From the NCBI RefSeq assembly GCF_037975245.1, contig NC_092581.1, forward strand, positions 3,236,001 through 3,300,000: a DNA stretch of 64,000 nucleotides. The letters are read 5' to 3'. The notes beneath the pieces were generated by a model, which saw only the letters and a list, made by a program, of their open reading frames with translations, was not told where the DNA came from and made no database searches. This stretch comes from Apostichopus japonicus. Lineage: Eukaryota; Echinodermata; Holothuroidea; Aspidochirotida; Stichopodidae. This document shows positions 50,331-62,470 of the stretch, piece by piece (positions within the stretch are counted from its first letter, which is position 1; each line of letters opens with the position of its first letter). A program made the translations under genes and the position numbers.

Positions 50331-52959
50331 GACAATTTGTACCACATTTCAAGTCATTAAAGTAACATCAAAACTTTAATTTAAATCTTGCATGGACAAA
50401 TTGCAAATTTTCTATTTAAGCATCCTTAAATTAAAGCAGTTGTTTCTTGCATAGATTGAATCTGGGAGAAAATTGCATTGCCATATAACCCACCATCCCT
50501 CTCCCCCCTCTACCCCCCAGCCCTCCCTCCCTCCATCTCCTCCACCCTCTTCTCCCTTCATAGCAAATGATGCAAGGTTTCGTGTCACGACAAAATTTCA
50601 CTTACATCTACATGCAGTTTTTACTTTCAAGAGCTTCCTCTGTAAGACTCCATGTAAGTTTTCTTGCATTTCCGATTAAGGTAGAAAGAACAAAGCTGTT
50701 TTGTTAGGATTTGATTGATCAATGTGTACATGAACTATAATATGGATTTGTATACAGTTTGGCCTAGGCTGTTGTTTCATTTTGCTTCAATTAGGTATTA
50801 GGCCGATATATAAGCTAGATATAATATGAACATGAAAAGGTCATTCAGAAATGTCAATAAGAATACACACGCGATAGGACCATTATTTTCAATGCACGCG
50901 ACTGATCAAATCCATCAATTCTAGTCGATAGTGTTTAATTTTACACTTGTAAACCGATGAGAAGCTGTGGCGAGCACATTTAATCTATGCCATTCGGCCA
51001 TTTTCATTAATAATTGCACGTTTATTAAAATATAATTACCATAGCTGAGCCACACCTTAAAAATATAGCATACATAATTCGGTTCACTCTTACTTTAGTC
51101 TCTGAGCATTTATATATTTATATCAGCTCCACAGCATGATTCAGACATTGCATGTGCGTGTGCATCAACAGACATGAAAATGATAAAAAATAGCACCAAA
51201 TAGCACATTATTACATTTGATTGCAAAATTGTGTTGAAAATCTGTCCAGACTACTACTGTACTTTGTTCATGATACTTTTTGAATCTGCTTGAAAACTGA
51301 CACGTTGCAGCTACAGATCGGGGGTTTGGATCCTGTGTTATATATTATACTGCAAACTTGTAAAGGAAGAGTGCTGTTTGACACTTCTGTGGAGAACGCG
51401 TGTCTGATCATGGCAACCTATAGACGTCTCAGGAGACCACAAAAATTGACAGGAATATGTGTCAATTTTCATGGTTTAATCTTCCAGTTATATGCTTGAT
51501 TATATCATACAGAACAATCCATTTCTATAAGAATTAAAAAATGAAAAAAAAACTGACATGCTGCTGGATTAACAAACAGCAAACTTTGTATTAATGGAGA
51601 AGTGAATTTTTCAATCACGCTATTTTTTGAAAAGTTTGCCATTTTAGAAAGATTATATTTTTGGGGGGTTATATCAATCCGTAGCTTAACTAACTGATCT
51701 CATGGTTACAGTGCTGTTCAACACATTTACAGGGAGGAAACACAGTTTTGATTGCTTAAAACCAATAGTAAACAAGCAACGTAACTAACGATAGAAAAAC
51801 CTAGGCTGAACCTTCCCCATACATTGAGTGTATTAGGAGAGATCCTATCTGGGCCCTGAAAAAATCTTCCAAAAAATGACTTTCCAACAGGCCTAAAACT
51901 TTAACGATATGAGATCCAATTTTTCTGGATGGCTGCATGGGAGGAGAAGTCTGCCTCCATTCACAGAAGATTTGGAAATCTAAGGCCTCAAAATTCTGGT
52001 CATTTACTTGTTAATGCCAGTATATTTTGCCATGACTGCCAGTAGAAAACAAAATGCACTAGAAATTTTAATTAGTAAGTGGTTTAATGTTTCAAAATCT
52101 AGGCTTGGAAATTGAGGAAATACCTGCTACAAATATTTTAAAGGCAAACTGATATTAGCAAAAGTTGCAGAAGAACAATAAAGGCAGCACTATGTATACA
52201 AGGAGATACTAATAGTAATAAACATTTTAATATGCAATAATTTTGGCAGTTCGTCAGTTAATAACTACAAACATTTTTTTTGCAGTTTTATTTCTTTTAT
52301 TATATTTTTTTTCCTAGCTGGGCAACCCATATCATGTACTCTCTTTGAAAGACGAGTCTCTCTGTAAGCAATTCACTGGATATATATTTCGAGTTTCAAA
52401 ATATATCCTCTTTCATCATAAACTTCACAAACAGGTTAAGACTTGCAAAGTGTTCCCCATCTGTTACCACGACAACCCCGCCAAATATTCTCAACAAGTG
52501 GAGACTGCTTGACATGATCTGTTGCAGTGTCGCGCCATGAATTAAAGTTGATCGAGCAAAGTTTTAACTAAATTCCAGCGTGTTGACAGTTTAGAGATAG
52601 ATACTTATCTGGCATCATATCTTATGACAAAGTCAGGGATAATTTGCAAATTGTGGTTTACACTAGGGAGATAAAAAAAAAATAAAAACCTCCTCCCCAA
52701 ACCCTGTCAAACCCAATACCCCCAACCCCCTCCACCCCCAATCTGAAATCAGCATCAGGCTATAATGAACTCTGATAGTGCAGACTGTAAGTGTCAGAGG
52801 GGTAAAAACTAGAAAAAAAGGACACAAATTAGATACACAATAAAAATTGCTTGTATATAAATAAGATAGTACTGTAACTTAGAAGCAAAGATATAAATAT
52901 TTGCAGCGCTATAAGTCATACGCAAAGATAACTGAACGAAACGGGAAGAAAGAGCATTA

Positions 52960-53420
52960 AACGATCATTTGACATAATCATGACTATGAAATGGGTCAAT
53001 GGTATTAGAAAAGTCTGATCCTTTCGTGGGCCGACCCGGCAATACGGAATACAGTCATGGGGCAAATTTTACTCGCAGAATGATCGAGAGGCAAAGGCTA
53101 TAAAGATCTCTGCGACTCATCCGAGAGATGAAAAATGCCTCGCGTGTGATTGACATCAATGTAAGCACCTAGAAATTATCGTTTCCTACTTTGATCACAT
53201 GACATTAATAATACACATACATGGCTTATGAAAATATGGATGGATGGAAACAACGTCTTCCCGAAAGGTAATCAGTGAGTCACGTAAATGGGTCCGTCCT
53301 CGTATAGTCACGGCGCGGCGGTGAGAGGCGGGGGTGATTTACGCTGTCAGTCGCATGATAAACATTCCCCGCAGCGAATCAAGGTACGATGAAAATGTGA
53401 GCGAGTTTTAGGGGAAAAAC
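52960..53420. promoter_or_regulatory. CpG-containing unique block, possible regulatory element
   Basis: Elements such as TGGGCCGACCCGGCAATACG, CACGGCGCGGCGG and CCCCGCAGCGAATC give a local CpG and GC rise within AT-rich, CpG-poor flanks. No homopolymers and no coding frame. No specific factor site can be named. Confidence 0.25.
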
Positions 53421-53887
53421 GTGTAGGACATGACAGTTTCGAGAATCGTAATCGACAACCGACGAAACTTTGTGTAAATGGCTGCTTTGAATATATTGAT
53501 ACAGTTAGAGGGAATAATATGTTCTGAATATATCATACTATGTATAAAGAAACCACAGTGGATAAACACATATATGTCATTGGAAGAAATTTGGGAATGT
53601 TTCTGGTGAAAGATTTCGATTAGGTGGTTAATTGTTGATTGGCCCAATTATAAAATTTCAGCCGTTTCTTTTAATAATTAAAGATAAAAGATACCATTTT
53701 TTTTAGAGGAAATTGTAACTATCATGGTACCATTAAGTAACTTATATGATAACACAGGGGCCCAACCATGTACACTTCTGAAGGAAGGGGAAGGGCATCA
53801 CCTCCCTCCCACAACTGAGAGATAATATGTAACAACAACAAAAACTAAATGTAGGCTACAGTACATAAATAAATAGCAAGTATGTGT

Positions 53888-54066
53888 GAGGAGGGGAGGG
53901 GAGGGGAGGGGAGGGATGAAGGAGAGGAGGGGTGAGTGAGGACAGGGGATGGGAGGGATAAGGGCACGGGTGAGGGAGGTCAGGGGTGAAGGTGGAGAGG
54001 GGAGAAGGGGAGAGGGAGGGATGAGTGAGGGAAGAAGGTAAAGGAGGGGAGAGGTATGGGAGGATA
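53888..54066. repeat. GGGGA-rich purine array
   Basis: Perfect AGGGG pentamers at 53893-53914, then decayed GGGA/GAGG units. Quadruplex-prone on the plus strand. The 96-codon minus-strand Pro/Ser/Leu frame over it is an artefact. Confidence 0.9.
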
Positions 54067-54069
54067 GGA

Positions 54070-57000
54070 TCTTCAACCCATTCGTCAATTAACTAGGGTG
54101 GTCAGACAGACTGGCTTTAGACCGGACAGCCAGGCAATTCAGTTGTGCCCAGTTCTCCATCAGGCAGTACAGTACCTCCCCTTGGAGCATGTGTCCAGTA
54201 TTTCTAATCAAAGGATTTGAGGTAAAACTACGCAATCAACAATCCATGTGAACATGTGAATTAGGGGCTCGGGGCAGGGGCTCGGGGAAATACGAGATAA
54301 ACAGTAGTGTATTCTCATTTTTATATTATCAAAAAAAACAATTAAGAGTACAAAGAGGGGGGTCTTGTGTCATTAACCTGATACCCTATGGCCTGCATTC
54401 TAATGTCACGTCAGCTCGGCCACCCTAAATGTAACCACATTATATTTGATGGGCAATACTTACTGGAACTTCAGCAATGATCCTGAAAGGAAAAAGTATA
54501 TGCATTCAAAAACATGGAAACTTCAAGAATACTGTATGAGCAGTGATTCGTAGAATGCGAAACTAATTGAAGTATGAGCTTCTTCCTGACTTCAAAAGAT
54601 TCCACCAAGAATAACAAAAACAAGGCCGTGATAACAAAGGTAGAAAAAATCCTGTTATAAACACACGCATGTATAGGCTTCTGAATGGTAGATTCGGAAG
54701 GTGGATAGTGATCTTAGATTGGGGGGGGGGCGGTGACCGGGGACGCAATGCAAGAATGTTACCAGTTCTTAGGCTCGGGGAGATCAGAGTGCGAATGGTA
54801 AATGAGACAGATAAGTCAGGAATGAAGTCAATCACATAAATACAAACAACAACAGATGAAGCACACCCAAACACATAAATTAAAAGAAACACACCCGGAT
54901 GAGTATTAGCCAACGATTCATAACCACCCCGGGAAACAATTTTTGGAAGACATAAAAAAATTCAATGCTAATTCTCTCCGCAGAATTTTGAAACAAAAAT
55001 GACCAAAATAAATATAGTGTCTCGTTACTTGATTCATACCAACCAACCCTGGATGGAACATGCCAAAAAATCAAGTGTTTTGTTACTAAGATATGCAAAT
55101 CAAATCAAGCTGCCACAGGCTAACATGTGCGAAAAGCGCTACATGCATTATGTAAGAAACGGTTGAGGGAGGATTGTCGCCAAACGACACTGCGTGTACG
55201 CTGGTCAGAACACGTTGCAGCAATTGATCCGTGTACAAGTTATATATCTAGGCTTTTTCAAATCCATACAAAATTTGGTTTTAATGCATTTTTTTCAGCT
55301 TCGTCTTCTTCTTATTTTTCTTCTTTCGTTATTTGACTTTCTAAATTACCAATTTATTTTTAATTTATTTACTTATTTATTAATTTCCTTCGGCTATATA
55401 TCAAGTCGAATTTGATAAATGTTGTTGAAAAGTTGCTTCAAGCATTTCATTTTCCTCCAATGGTAAAGAGATCACAGAAATTAAACATCAAACACTGTAT
55501 ATAGCTGACTCAATGAGGAGAGGTTTACATGTGTGCGTGTGTGTGTGCACTTGTTTTGTATTCTGACTTGAACAAAAGAATTCCAGGTTCTCGGATGTGA
55601 TTTCTAAAGAATCACCACGTCCTCTAAAGAATTCTATTGTTACAGGGTATTGTTAAGGTTACGGTACGTGGATTTGAACAGTGGAAAAAACAAAGGAGTC
55701 CTCGGTCTGAATGTAAAACACACCTGTGTGTGTGTGTGTTGGAGGGAGGGGGGGTGGGGTCACAAAAATTGTGAACCTGGAGAGATGGAAGAGTTGGAAG
55801 GTAGGGAGGGAGGGAGAAAAAGGCATCCTTTCATTTACATCCCAACTCCCTGCATCACTATCCTGTCATGTTGTTTCAAGTATTATCGGAAGTTTTATCA
55901 AAAAAAACATGAATACCCTTAGAGTAATATAGCTTGCAACTCGGGGTGAAAAGGTTAAGGGTGATGGTATGACCTCGTTTCTCCTTAAGCTTCCATTATC
56001 AATTCTACCTCCAATCTTGGTGCATGATTAATGGAGAGATGAAATTTCACTTATTTCTATAGGGCGGCTGTATATGTGATTAACTCAGACAATTTCACAA
56101 GTAGTATGATCTTTTCAATCAATATTGTGATAAAATACGGCAATTATTTTGGGCAGAATCAGAAGATTTATCACATGCTGCATAAACTCATTACATGCTA
56201 ATTATATCAACAACTGTTCAAATTTTATTTCAAAATAATGAAGAATATTTTTTTTCCCTTTAGGTTTGATATCAATAAGACTACAGTATGATACTACATA
56301 TTCAAAGGCAACCAACGTATCGGTCAACAAATCTCAGAATCAGATGGAATCATTAATTGCCAGTTATTTAAATAATAACAATCTATAAACTCCAAAGCTT
56401 TGGGAACTAGTGTCTCATTGTGACTGTTCAAATCTGATAAACTTGATAAAATATGTATATTGATAGTCCAAATTGCTGAAAACTAAGGAGCAATAAAAAA
56501 AAAAAATACAACATATTGGTTTTTAAAATGCTATGCATAAATTTGAAGTTACCTGTTATAAAATGGTTAATGTTAAGATGTTTTATGAAAGTAACTCTTA
56601 AACAAGCACTATATAATCAGAGTAGAAACTTGACCAATGGCATAAAGTTTCCTTAATGTTGGGGGAAAAGGGGATGGGCAAGGAGGGGAGGGGGCAAGCA
56701 GAAAGCCTGTAGGCTTTGGGATAATTTTCTAGGAGAATTTTATTTTTTGTTGGTGACAAAATAATACCATTGAAGGAAGCAATTTCAGAAGTGTTACAAT
56801 ATGTTTAGTACGGCTTTTAAATATTGTGTTTTATCCACAAGTTTTTTGTGTATTCTGTCTCCACGATACTCTTTAAGGATTATGAGTTGTATGGAACTAC
56901 AATTGATCAGTTTCTTGCCTGCATCATTGTGCACTTTTTCATTTATCAAAAAAGATCTAGTAATATGGTGGGGTGCATCCTTATCTAGAAAAGTGAGGTG

Positions 57001-58650
57001 AGGGAAGGGAAGAACTTATTTCAGTCCTCCTTTCCCACTTTTGGAAGTGGGAGGCAGCTTTTACCTGAAGCCTCACCCCCCCCCCTTCTGACCCCTCCAC
57101 CCATGTACCTAAAGCAATGATAAAAACCCTCAGTCTCCAAGGATACATCCTATAGCACATCATGCACTTGTAATGAAAGCACACGTCTCTAGTATACAGA
57201 ACATCGGCTGTTGACAGCTGGGCAAATGATGCACAGAACAGTTATTTAGGTCACTGCATATAGATGACAAATTATTATTATTAAGATCATGGTCGTCTGG
57301 TATCTTAAGGCAAAGATATGTCACACGATCCCTCCAAATCTGCTCGGCATTAAAGAGATTATACAGTTTCATGACCTTTACGTATACTTCCACACCTCAT
57401 GTTACCTTGAAATCGTTTGTGGCATGACCGATGCTAGCTAGACAGACTACGTGGATCCAGAAAAAAAATATCCAAAATCCCAAAAATATAAAAAACATTA
57501 GAATTTGAGATTTATCACGGTGCATTCTGAGGAATATTTAGGCTGTAAGTTAGGTATTAAAGTAGGTTTCATGCAAGATTGTGCTGATGACAACGTTCAA
57601 TTTATTTATGTTTTGGTGAAGTTGAAGAAGGGGGCATGTACACCCCCATATCCCACACCCCCATCCACACCTGACAGAAACTTGTCAATTGTGTGTTTCT
57701 TACTATTATTATTACTATTTCTATTCCTTTTGTTAACTTGCTATTGCTATCAATACCATTATTATTATTGTTGTTTTTGTTGATGTTGTTTTTTGATACT
57801 TGACTGAGGGGAACATTCTAAATCCAGAAATAAAAATAAAAAAGATCTATAACTTTATCTAACACCATCAAAATTCTGTGAATTCAAAGCATGGCTTAAA
57901 TATAGTTCATTCATGAGAGTTTTTTGTCTTTCACTTCTTTTTTATGTGTTAAATTCTAGCAAAGCCATTTGAATAGGAAAATAGTCACCATCCTTTCAGC
58001 TTTTAAGCCTCATCTTTACAATGCAATGAACCTTGTAATTTCAATAAATTCATATGACAGCCAAACTGATGCGTTCTTGTAGAACTGTAAACACCAAAGA
58101 TGATTTTGGAAAGCACTTGTACGTCAAAAATGGGGGGAGGGGGTTACCTAGAGATGAGTTTCAACTTCCTCAAGAATGAAATGTCTAAGATGGATCAATT
58201 TCATGCTATAAGAGACAAATGACATATGTCGCCCCTGCACAATTTTTTTATCCCTTTTTTCAAAAAAAGACTTGCACTGCAAATTCAGATTCTGGTGCTA
58301 TTAATAGTTCAAACACTAATTCTCAATAAGTGCATGTGTCTGGAGTTGATTGTGATATTATACATCAAGATGCTGGAAACTAGGTTAAAAGCCTTGACTA
58401 ATAGTTGGACTGAGTTAATACAGATTTTAAAATCTTCAGTATAGAAAGCTTAGAAAGTGATATCATTACAGAAAATAGAAAATTGGACGAACTTTTGACC
58501 TAACTCTCTGACTATGGCATTTCATCATCCAACTTATGTTGAATGTTGTATTGATATGATACCTAGAGTTCACATTAATTTTAACTTACATATTAAATAT
58601 GATTATGTTTTTATAATTACATGTCAATTGTTTGATTCATTCAAAACCTG
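54070..58650. other. Gene-free interval apart from one exon candidate
   Basis: No complete gene supported. G/C runs lie at about 54721-54730 and 57077-57087. GT microsatellites lie near 55535-55548 and 55725-55740, with a GGGA-rich stretch after the second. The remainder is AT-rich unique DNA. Frames such as 54563-54913, 55127-55336 and 57505-57783 have no recognisable motifs. Confidence 0.45.
54464..54482 (-). CDS. Candidate 19-nt microexon
   Basis: On the minus strand the acceptor ATATACTTTTTCCTTTCAG is followed by GATCATTGCTGAAGTTCCA and then a strong donor, GTAAGTATT. Both signals are close to consensus, and 19 nt separates them. The length is not a multiple of three, so it would have to be constitutive, lie in a UTR, or change frame when skipped. 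It lies upstream, on the same strand, of the candidate start exon near 39.9 kb, so it could be 5' UTR of the same transcript. There is no transcript evidence. Confidence 0.28.
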
Positions 58651-58659
58651 AGTTCATAT

Positions 58660-58995
58660 GCAGTAGACATAAGTAAGGGAGTGAAAACAAAATGGCTGAC
58701 GCTTCTACAGTAATATGAGTGCGATCATAGATTTCTGTTAATAGCTTGATTCATTGATAACAGAGTTTCATCTTCAGTAGACATAATTAGCTAAGAAGAA
58801 AGAAATGGCTGAAAATTACAGCTTAATCCACATGTGACATATTAGATGTTTCTACAGTAATAAGAGTGATCATAGATTTCCATCAATAATATGATTCATT
58901 GATAACAGAGTTTCATCTTCAGGAGACATAATTATAGCTAAGAAGAAAGAACAAAAATGGCTGAAAATTACAGCTTAATCCATGTGTGATATATT
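58660..58995. repeat. ~147-152-bp tandem repeat, about 2.2 copies
   Basis: TCTACAGTAATA begins at 58704 and 58851. Shared blocks are ATCATAGATTTC, GATTCATTGATAACAGAG, TTTCATCTTCAG(T/G)AGACA and AATGGCTGAAAATTACAGC (58804 and 58956), followed by TTAATCCA. A partial upstream copy is recognisable from GCAGTAGACATAAG near 58660. Confidence 0.85.
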
Positions 58996-59261
58996 AGAGG
59001 CAATTTCGGTAATTACCAATGTATTTATATACCCATGGAGGACTCGCCGATTCAGGCAGGGAACCCCTAGGGCCCGGACACTTTCTAATGAAACTTCATG
59101 GTCAATCATTAGTTGCAAAAATAATTTTGCTCAATTCAAGAAAGATACATTTAGTAGGAAAAATGTACACTTTGTAAAATTAGGCTTTAGTAATTATTTT
59201 TTACAAGTTTCCTTATACACTGTTACTTCTGTAGTAATACCCTGTAACAAACACACACACA

Positions 59262-59722
59262 AGTCGTCACCAAGGTCCCCCTCCTTTCCCCCATTTCCCT
59301 GCCCTTCCCCCGGCTCCCCTTCCCATGATTCCCCTTCCCCGGTTCCGATGTCCCTTCCCTGTTCCCCTGTCCTTCCCCTGGTTCCCCTTCCCAGGTTGCT
59401 GTGGCCCTCCCCGTTCCCTGCCCTTCCCCCTGTTCCACTTCCCCCGTTCCCCTTCCCTAGTTCTGCTGCCCCTCCCCGGTTCCCCTGCCCTTTCCTTGTT
59501 TCCCCTGTACCTCCCCTGTTCCCCGGTTCCCCTGCCCCTCCCCGGTTCCCCTGCCCTTTCCTTCTTTCCCCTGTACCTTCCCTGTTCCCCTGCCTCTCCC
59601 CGGTTCCCCTGCCCCTTCCCCTGCTCTTCCCCCTTTCCCCGGTTCTCCTTCCCCCAATTTCCCTGCCCCTCCCGGTTCCCCTGCCCCTCCCCTGGTTCCC
59701 CTGCCCCTGCCCCTTCCAAGAA
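59262..59722. repeat. C-rich minisatellite (CCCCTGCCCCTCCCCGGTT units), open in both strands
   Basis: About 460 bp of imperfect ~12-18-bp units built from GGTTCCCCTGCCC and TTCCC. Plus-strand frames (264 and 141 codons) read Pro/Leu/Phe-rich and minus-strand frames (230, 150 and 93 codons) read Gly/Glu/Arg/Gln-rich (RGRGTGE-like). These exist because the unit lacks stops in most frames. No gene is supported: the non-repeat ends carry no domain. The minus strand has dense GGGG tracts and should form quadruplexes. Confidence 0.92.
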
Positions 59723-59889
59723 ATCCTTGATCCAGCACTGTGGTGTATAATGCTGCTACCTAGAAAGATTTTGTAGCACATACTTTTAGGCTGTATTTGA
59801 TGTGTATGTCTGAGCATGCATGATAACCATGACATGCATAATCTCTTCTTCCTTCGAGATTTCGTTTTCTTCCGAACAACAAACAAATC

Positions 59890-61100
59890 TGTCTATTTAC
59901 AGATGGATAAAGTCAATTGGATCTTTCTTATTGGCTTAGAAAGATTATAAAAAAAATCGAGCGTTTTTCGATGATTTTCATGTTAGACGTCCACCAGGGA
60001 ATAGACATGCTATTAATCTGATTATATCTAAGATCTGAATGACAGGTTAAACTACTGTCTGACTATATTACAGTGTGGGAGACAGAAAGTAATACAATCC
60101 AGTGTGGTAGAGTTTTGTTTCGGCTACACCAAATAACTGCATATATATATTTAAATATAGATTTGAAGATTGCCTCGTTAATTTTCAACTACCACTATCC
60201 TCCCAATATTGGTTATGTACTGTATAACATTGGTCAATGGTATGCACACGATATCACTCTAGGTAAAAACCATTAAAAAAAAAAGTGTCTGTAGTCTGTA
60301 AACTCTGAAATAGTTTCCATCAAATCAGGTCTTGGGTCAGGATTGATTCAATATGATTTGACTTAAATAATGATAGTAACAAGGAAGGCTCCAGAACTAG
60401 CCTCTTGCAATTTCAAAAGAATTAAGCTCTATATTCTGTCCGTTTTTAAGTTAACAATATTGAATGCATGGCAATATCTAGTCTGTCTTATTTGAGCTTG
60501 TATTAAACTCGGTGTTATATTAACTCGGGTTTTTAGATTGTAAGTTTATACAGCAAGCATCAAGAAATGTATGACAGGTCGCTGGAGTTCAATCTTTAAA
60601 TTAGGATTATTTTACAACATATGGTAAATATAAGACAATATTAAATAGCACATCCAGGATCCAGGTAGGCATATTGCCGGAAGAGCTAATAATCTTAACT
60701 ATTTTGAAAGATTTGTAATTATTGGGCTCAAATACACAAGATTAACCCGAGTCGTGTTGTCATATACAATTCAACATTCTGCATTTGAAGGCCAATTCAT
60801 AAAGAGAACAATAAAACTCTAAACTTTCTGTGACAAATCCAGGTTGTCCAGATATGAAAAAAATCCAAGTAGTCCAGGTATCTACACCTGCTGTACTTTT
60901 CAAGCGAAGATACTCGAGTTGAGAGCCTACATGCATGGTCATGAAAACCAATGTTTATCACCAACTAAACTGAAACACTAAGCTAAGCTCTGGTTCATCT
61001 ACATCAGGATTGTGATCATGTGATTACGTAACTATAGGTGACAGTCATGTTACAGATTTTGGTTTTCACAAATTAAAAAACACTTACAAGGGTTGATTCC
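59890..61100. other. Gene-free interval
   Basis: Unique AT-rich DNA. A segment at about 60318-60395 (CAAATCAGGTCT, GGTCAGGA, AAGGAAGGCTCC) resembles 62228-62312, suggesting a dispersed old repeat. No gene seen. Confidence 0.45.
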
Positions 61101-61112
61101 TGCCATAGCTTT

Positions 61113-61310
61113 CACTCCGAGTCACTCCCAGATTAATGTATGTCGTCCAGTTACAGAGTTGTTGACAATTAACAATTCATAATTATGGACGTTAAATATG
61201 AATGTAAGAGACTGACTTCGGTCAGCTTGCGGCTTTGATAAGCCTATAAGGCTTCTTCGCGAGTTCCTGCTTGCAGGAGGATCTAATATACATACATACA
61301 TACATACTCC
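61113..61310 (+). mobile_element. tRNA-derived SINE, structured body (copy 2, head truncated)
   Basis: It begins within the tRNA-like head at CGAGTCACTCC and matches copy 1 (49505-49734) through the whole body. Hairpins are CTGAC-TTCG-GTCAG (61212-61225), AAGCC-TATAA-GGCTT (61240-61254) and GCGAG-TTCCTG-CTTGC (61259-61274, one G-T pair). The 3' end is GGAGGATCTAATA followed by a CATA repeat (about 61289-61307), a typical simple-repeat tail. Confidence 0.88.
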
Positions 61311-61749
61311 AACATATTTATCAGTTTGTTATAATTGTATCACCTAATTATCTATAAGAAATATCCATGGAAAATGTTCCTGTTGGTAAAGGATATATAT
61401 ATCCATTGGAAATGTGTCCTTTTATTCATTAAAATGCACTTTTGATAGGATATAGCCTCACAATTAAGCCTAACAGGTAGTTGGGTGACCATATTATAAA
61501 CCTAGGCTGTATCATCTTTATGAATATTCATAAATGCATATGCATTACATCCACATGTATTGACAGTCATGAGCAAATATCATGTTTCTATCAGATAAAG
61601 ATTAGAAACTGTTTGGACTATCAATATGAGTGCTTTGAAGCATTATATTTAGAGTATAGTATGGAATGGGATTAGCAATTGGAAATTGTCCCAATTGGCT
61701 GAGCTTTTGTAAAAGAAAGAAAATTCACACAATTACTATCAACAATTCT

Positions 61750-61892
61750 ATTACCATGCTTATCTATCATCTCCAAATGAAAAACCCACTTTTTTTTTTA
61801 ACTTTTTTTTTTAATTATTATTTCTGGGTAAAACAGTATCCTGTCTAATACCGACATGAAAAAGTACCACGTACTTCAACAGTATAGGATTA
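61750..61892. repeat. Copy 1 of a local duplication
   Basis: It shares with 62325-62470: ATG(C/T)TATCT, TC(T/C)CCAAATG-like segment, a T-rich middle, AACAG(T/G)ATCCT, AATAC(C/T)GACAT and GTACTTCAACAGTATAGGA(T/A)T. The two copies flank the SINE at 61893-62214. Confidence 0.7.
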
Positions 61893-62214
61893 ATATAATA
61901 ATAATAATACTATTTGATTTTTATATAGCGCTTATACACCAGCGATAGGTCTCAAAGCGTTTTACAGACGTTATATATTACCCCTGGTCAATGATAACCT
62001 GTCCCAGAGACAATCCCTCCAGTCGGCAGCAGTTATATACAGCGCCCAAATGACAAGTTACCTCACAGGCACCCATTTAACCCCTGGGTGGAGAGAGGCA
62101 AGTGAGATAAAGCATCTTGCCCAAGGACACAACGCAATGAACTAGGCAGGAATCGAAACAGTAATCCTTGGATCACGAGTCCGACGCCTTAGCCAATTGG
62201 CCACCACGCTCTCA
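61893..62214 (-). mobile_element. tRNA-derived SINE with CR1/L2-like 3' tail, near full length
   Basis: On the minus strand the head GCGTGGTGGCCAATTGGCTA carries an A box (TGGCCAATTGG) and, about 35 nt on, a B box (GTTTCGATTCC). The body contains TTGTGTCCTTGGGCAAGATG, CTTGCCTCTCTCCACCCAGG and GGGCGCTGTATATAACTGC, a module I have seen as a widespread SINE body in marine invertebrates. The tail is AAACGCTTTGAGACC, GTATAAGCGCTATATAAAAA and ATT repeats, matching the LINE 3' tail at 5517-5620. A second, partial copy lies at 42635-42790. Confidence 0.88.
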
Positions 62215-62324
62215 TTATTATACTATGTATACTGTCAAATCAGGTCTCGGGACAGGACGATTTAATATAATTTTATTATCATAATGATAATAATAATAAG
62301 GAAAGCTCCTTTCAATATTATAAC

Positions 62325-62470
62325 AATGTTATCTCTCCTCTACAAATGGAAAATCCTCTGTCTATATTTTTTCTTTCATTCTTTTTTATTTATTCCCGCA
62401 TAAACAGGATCCTTTCCAATACTGACATAGAGAAGTATAACACTCACTGTACTTCAACAGTATAGGAATA
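62325..62470. repeat. Copy 2 of a local duplication
   Basis: Partner of 61750-61892, about 575-580 bp away. Differences are scattered, so the duplication is not recent. Confidence 0.7.

Larger units (their letters stand above)
49910..53880. other. Gene-free interval
   Basis: No gene supported. It holds the pentanucleotide array at 50215-50330, a C-rich stretch at 50500-50550 and a C-rich stretch at 52690-52740. The rest is AT-rich unique DNA except for the CpG-dense block at 52960-53420. Confidence 0.5.

Noticed and set aside
53798-54088. 96-codon minus-strand frame
   Set aside because: Low-complexity Pro/Leu/Ser from the AGGGG array.
58982-59886. Long ORFs on both strands (264, 230, 150 and 141 codons) as protein genes
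   Set aside because: They are produced by a stop-free C-rich minisatellite; the non-repeat ends have no motif, and the overlapping opposite-strand frames are equally open.
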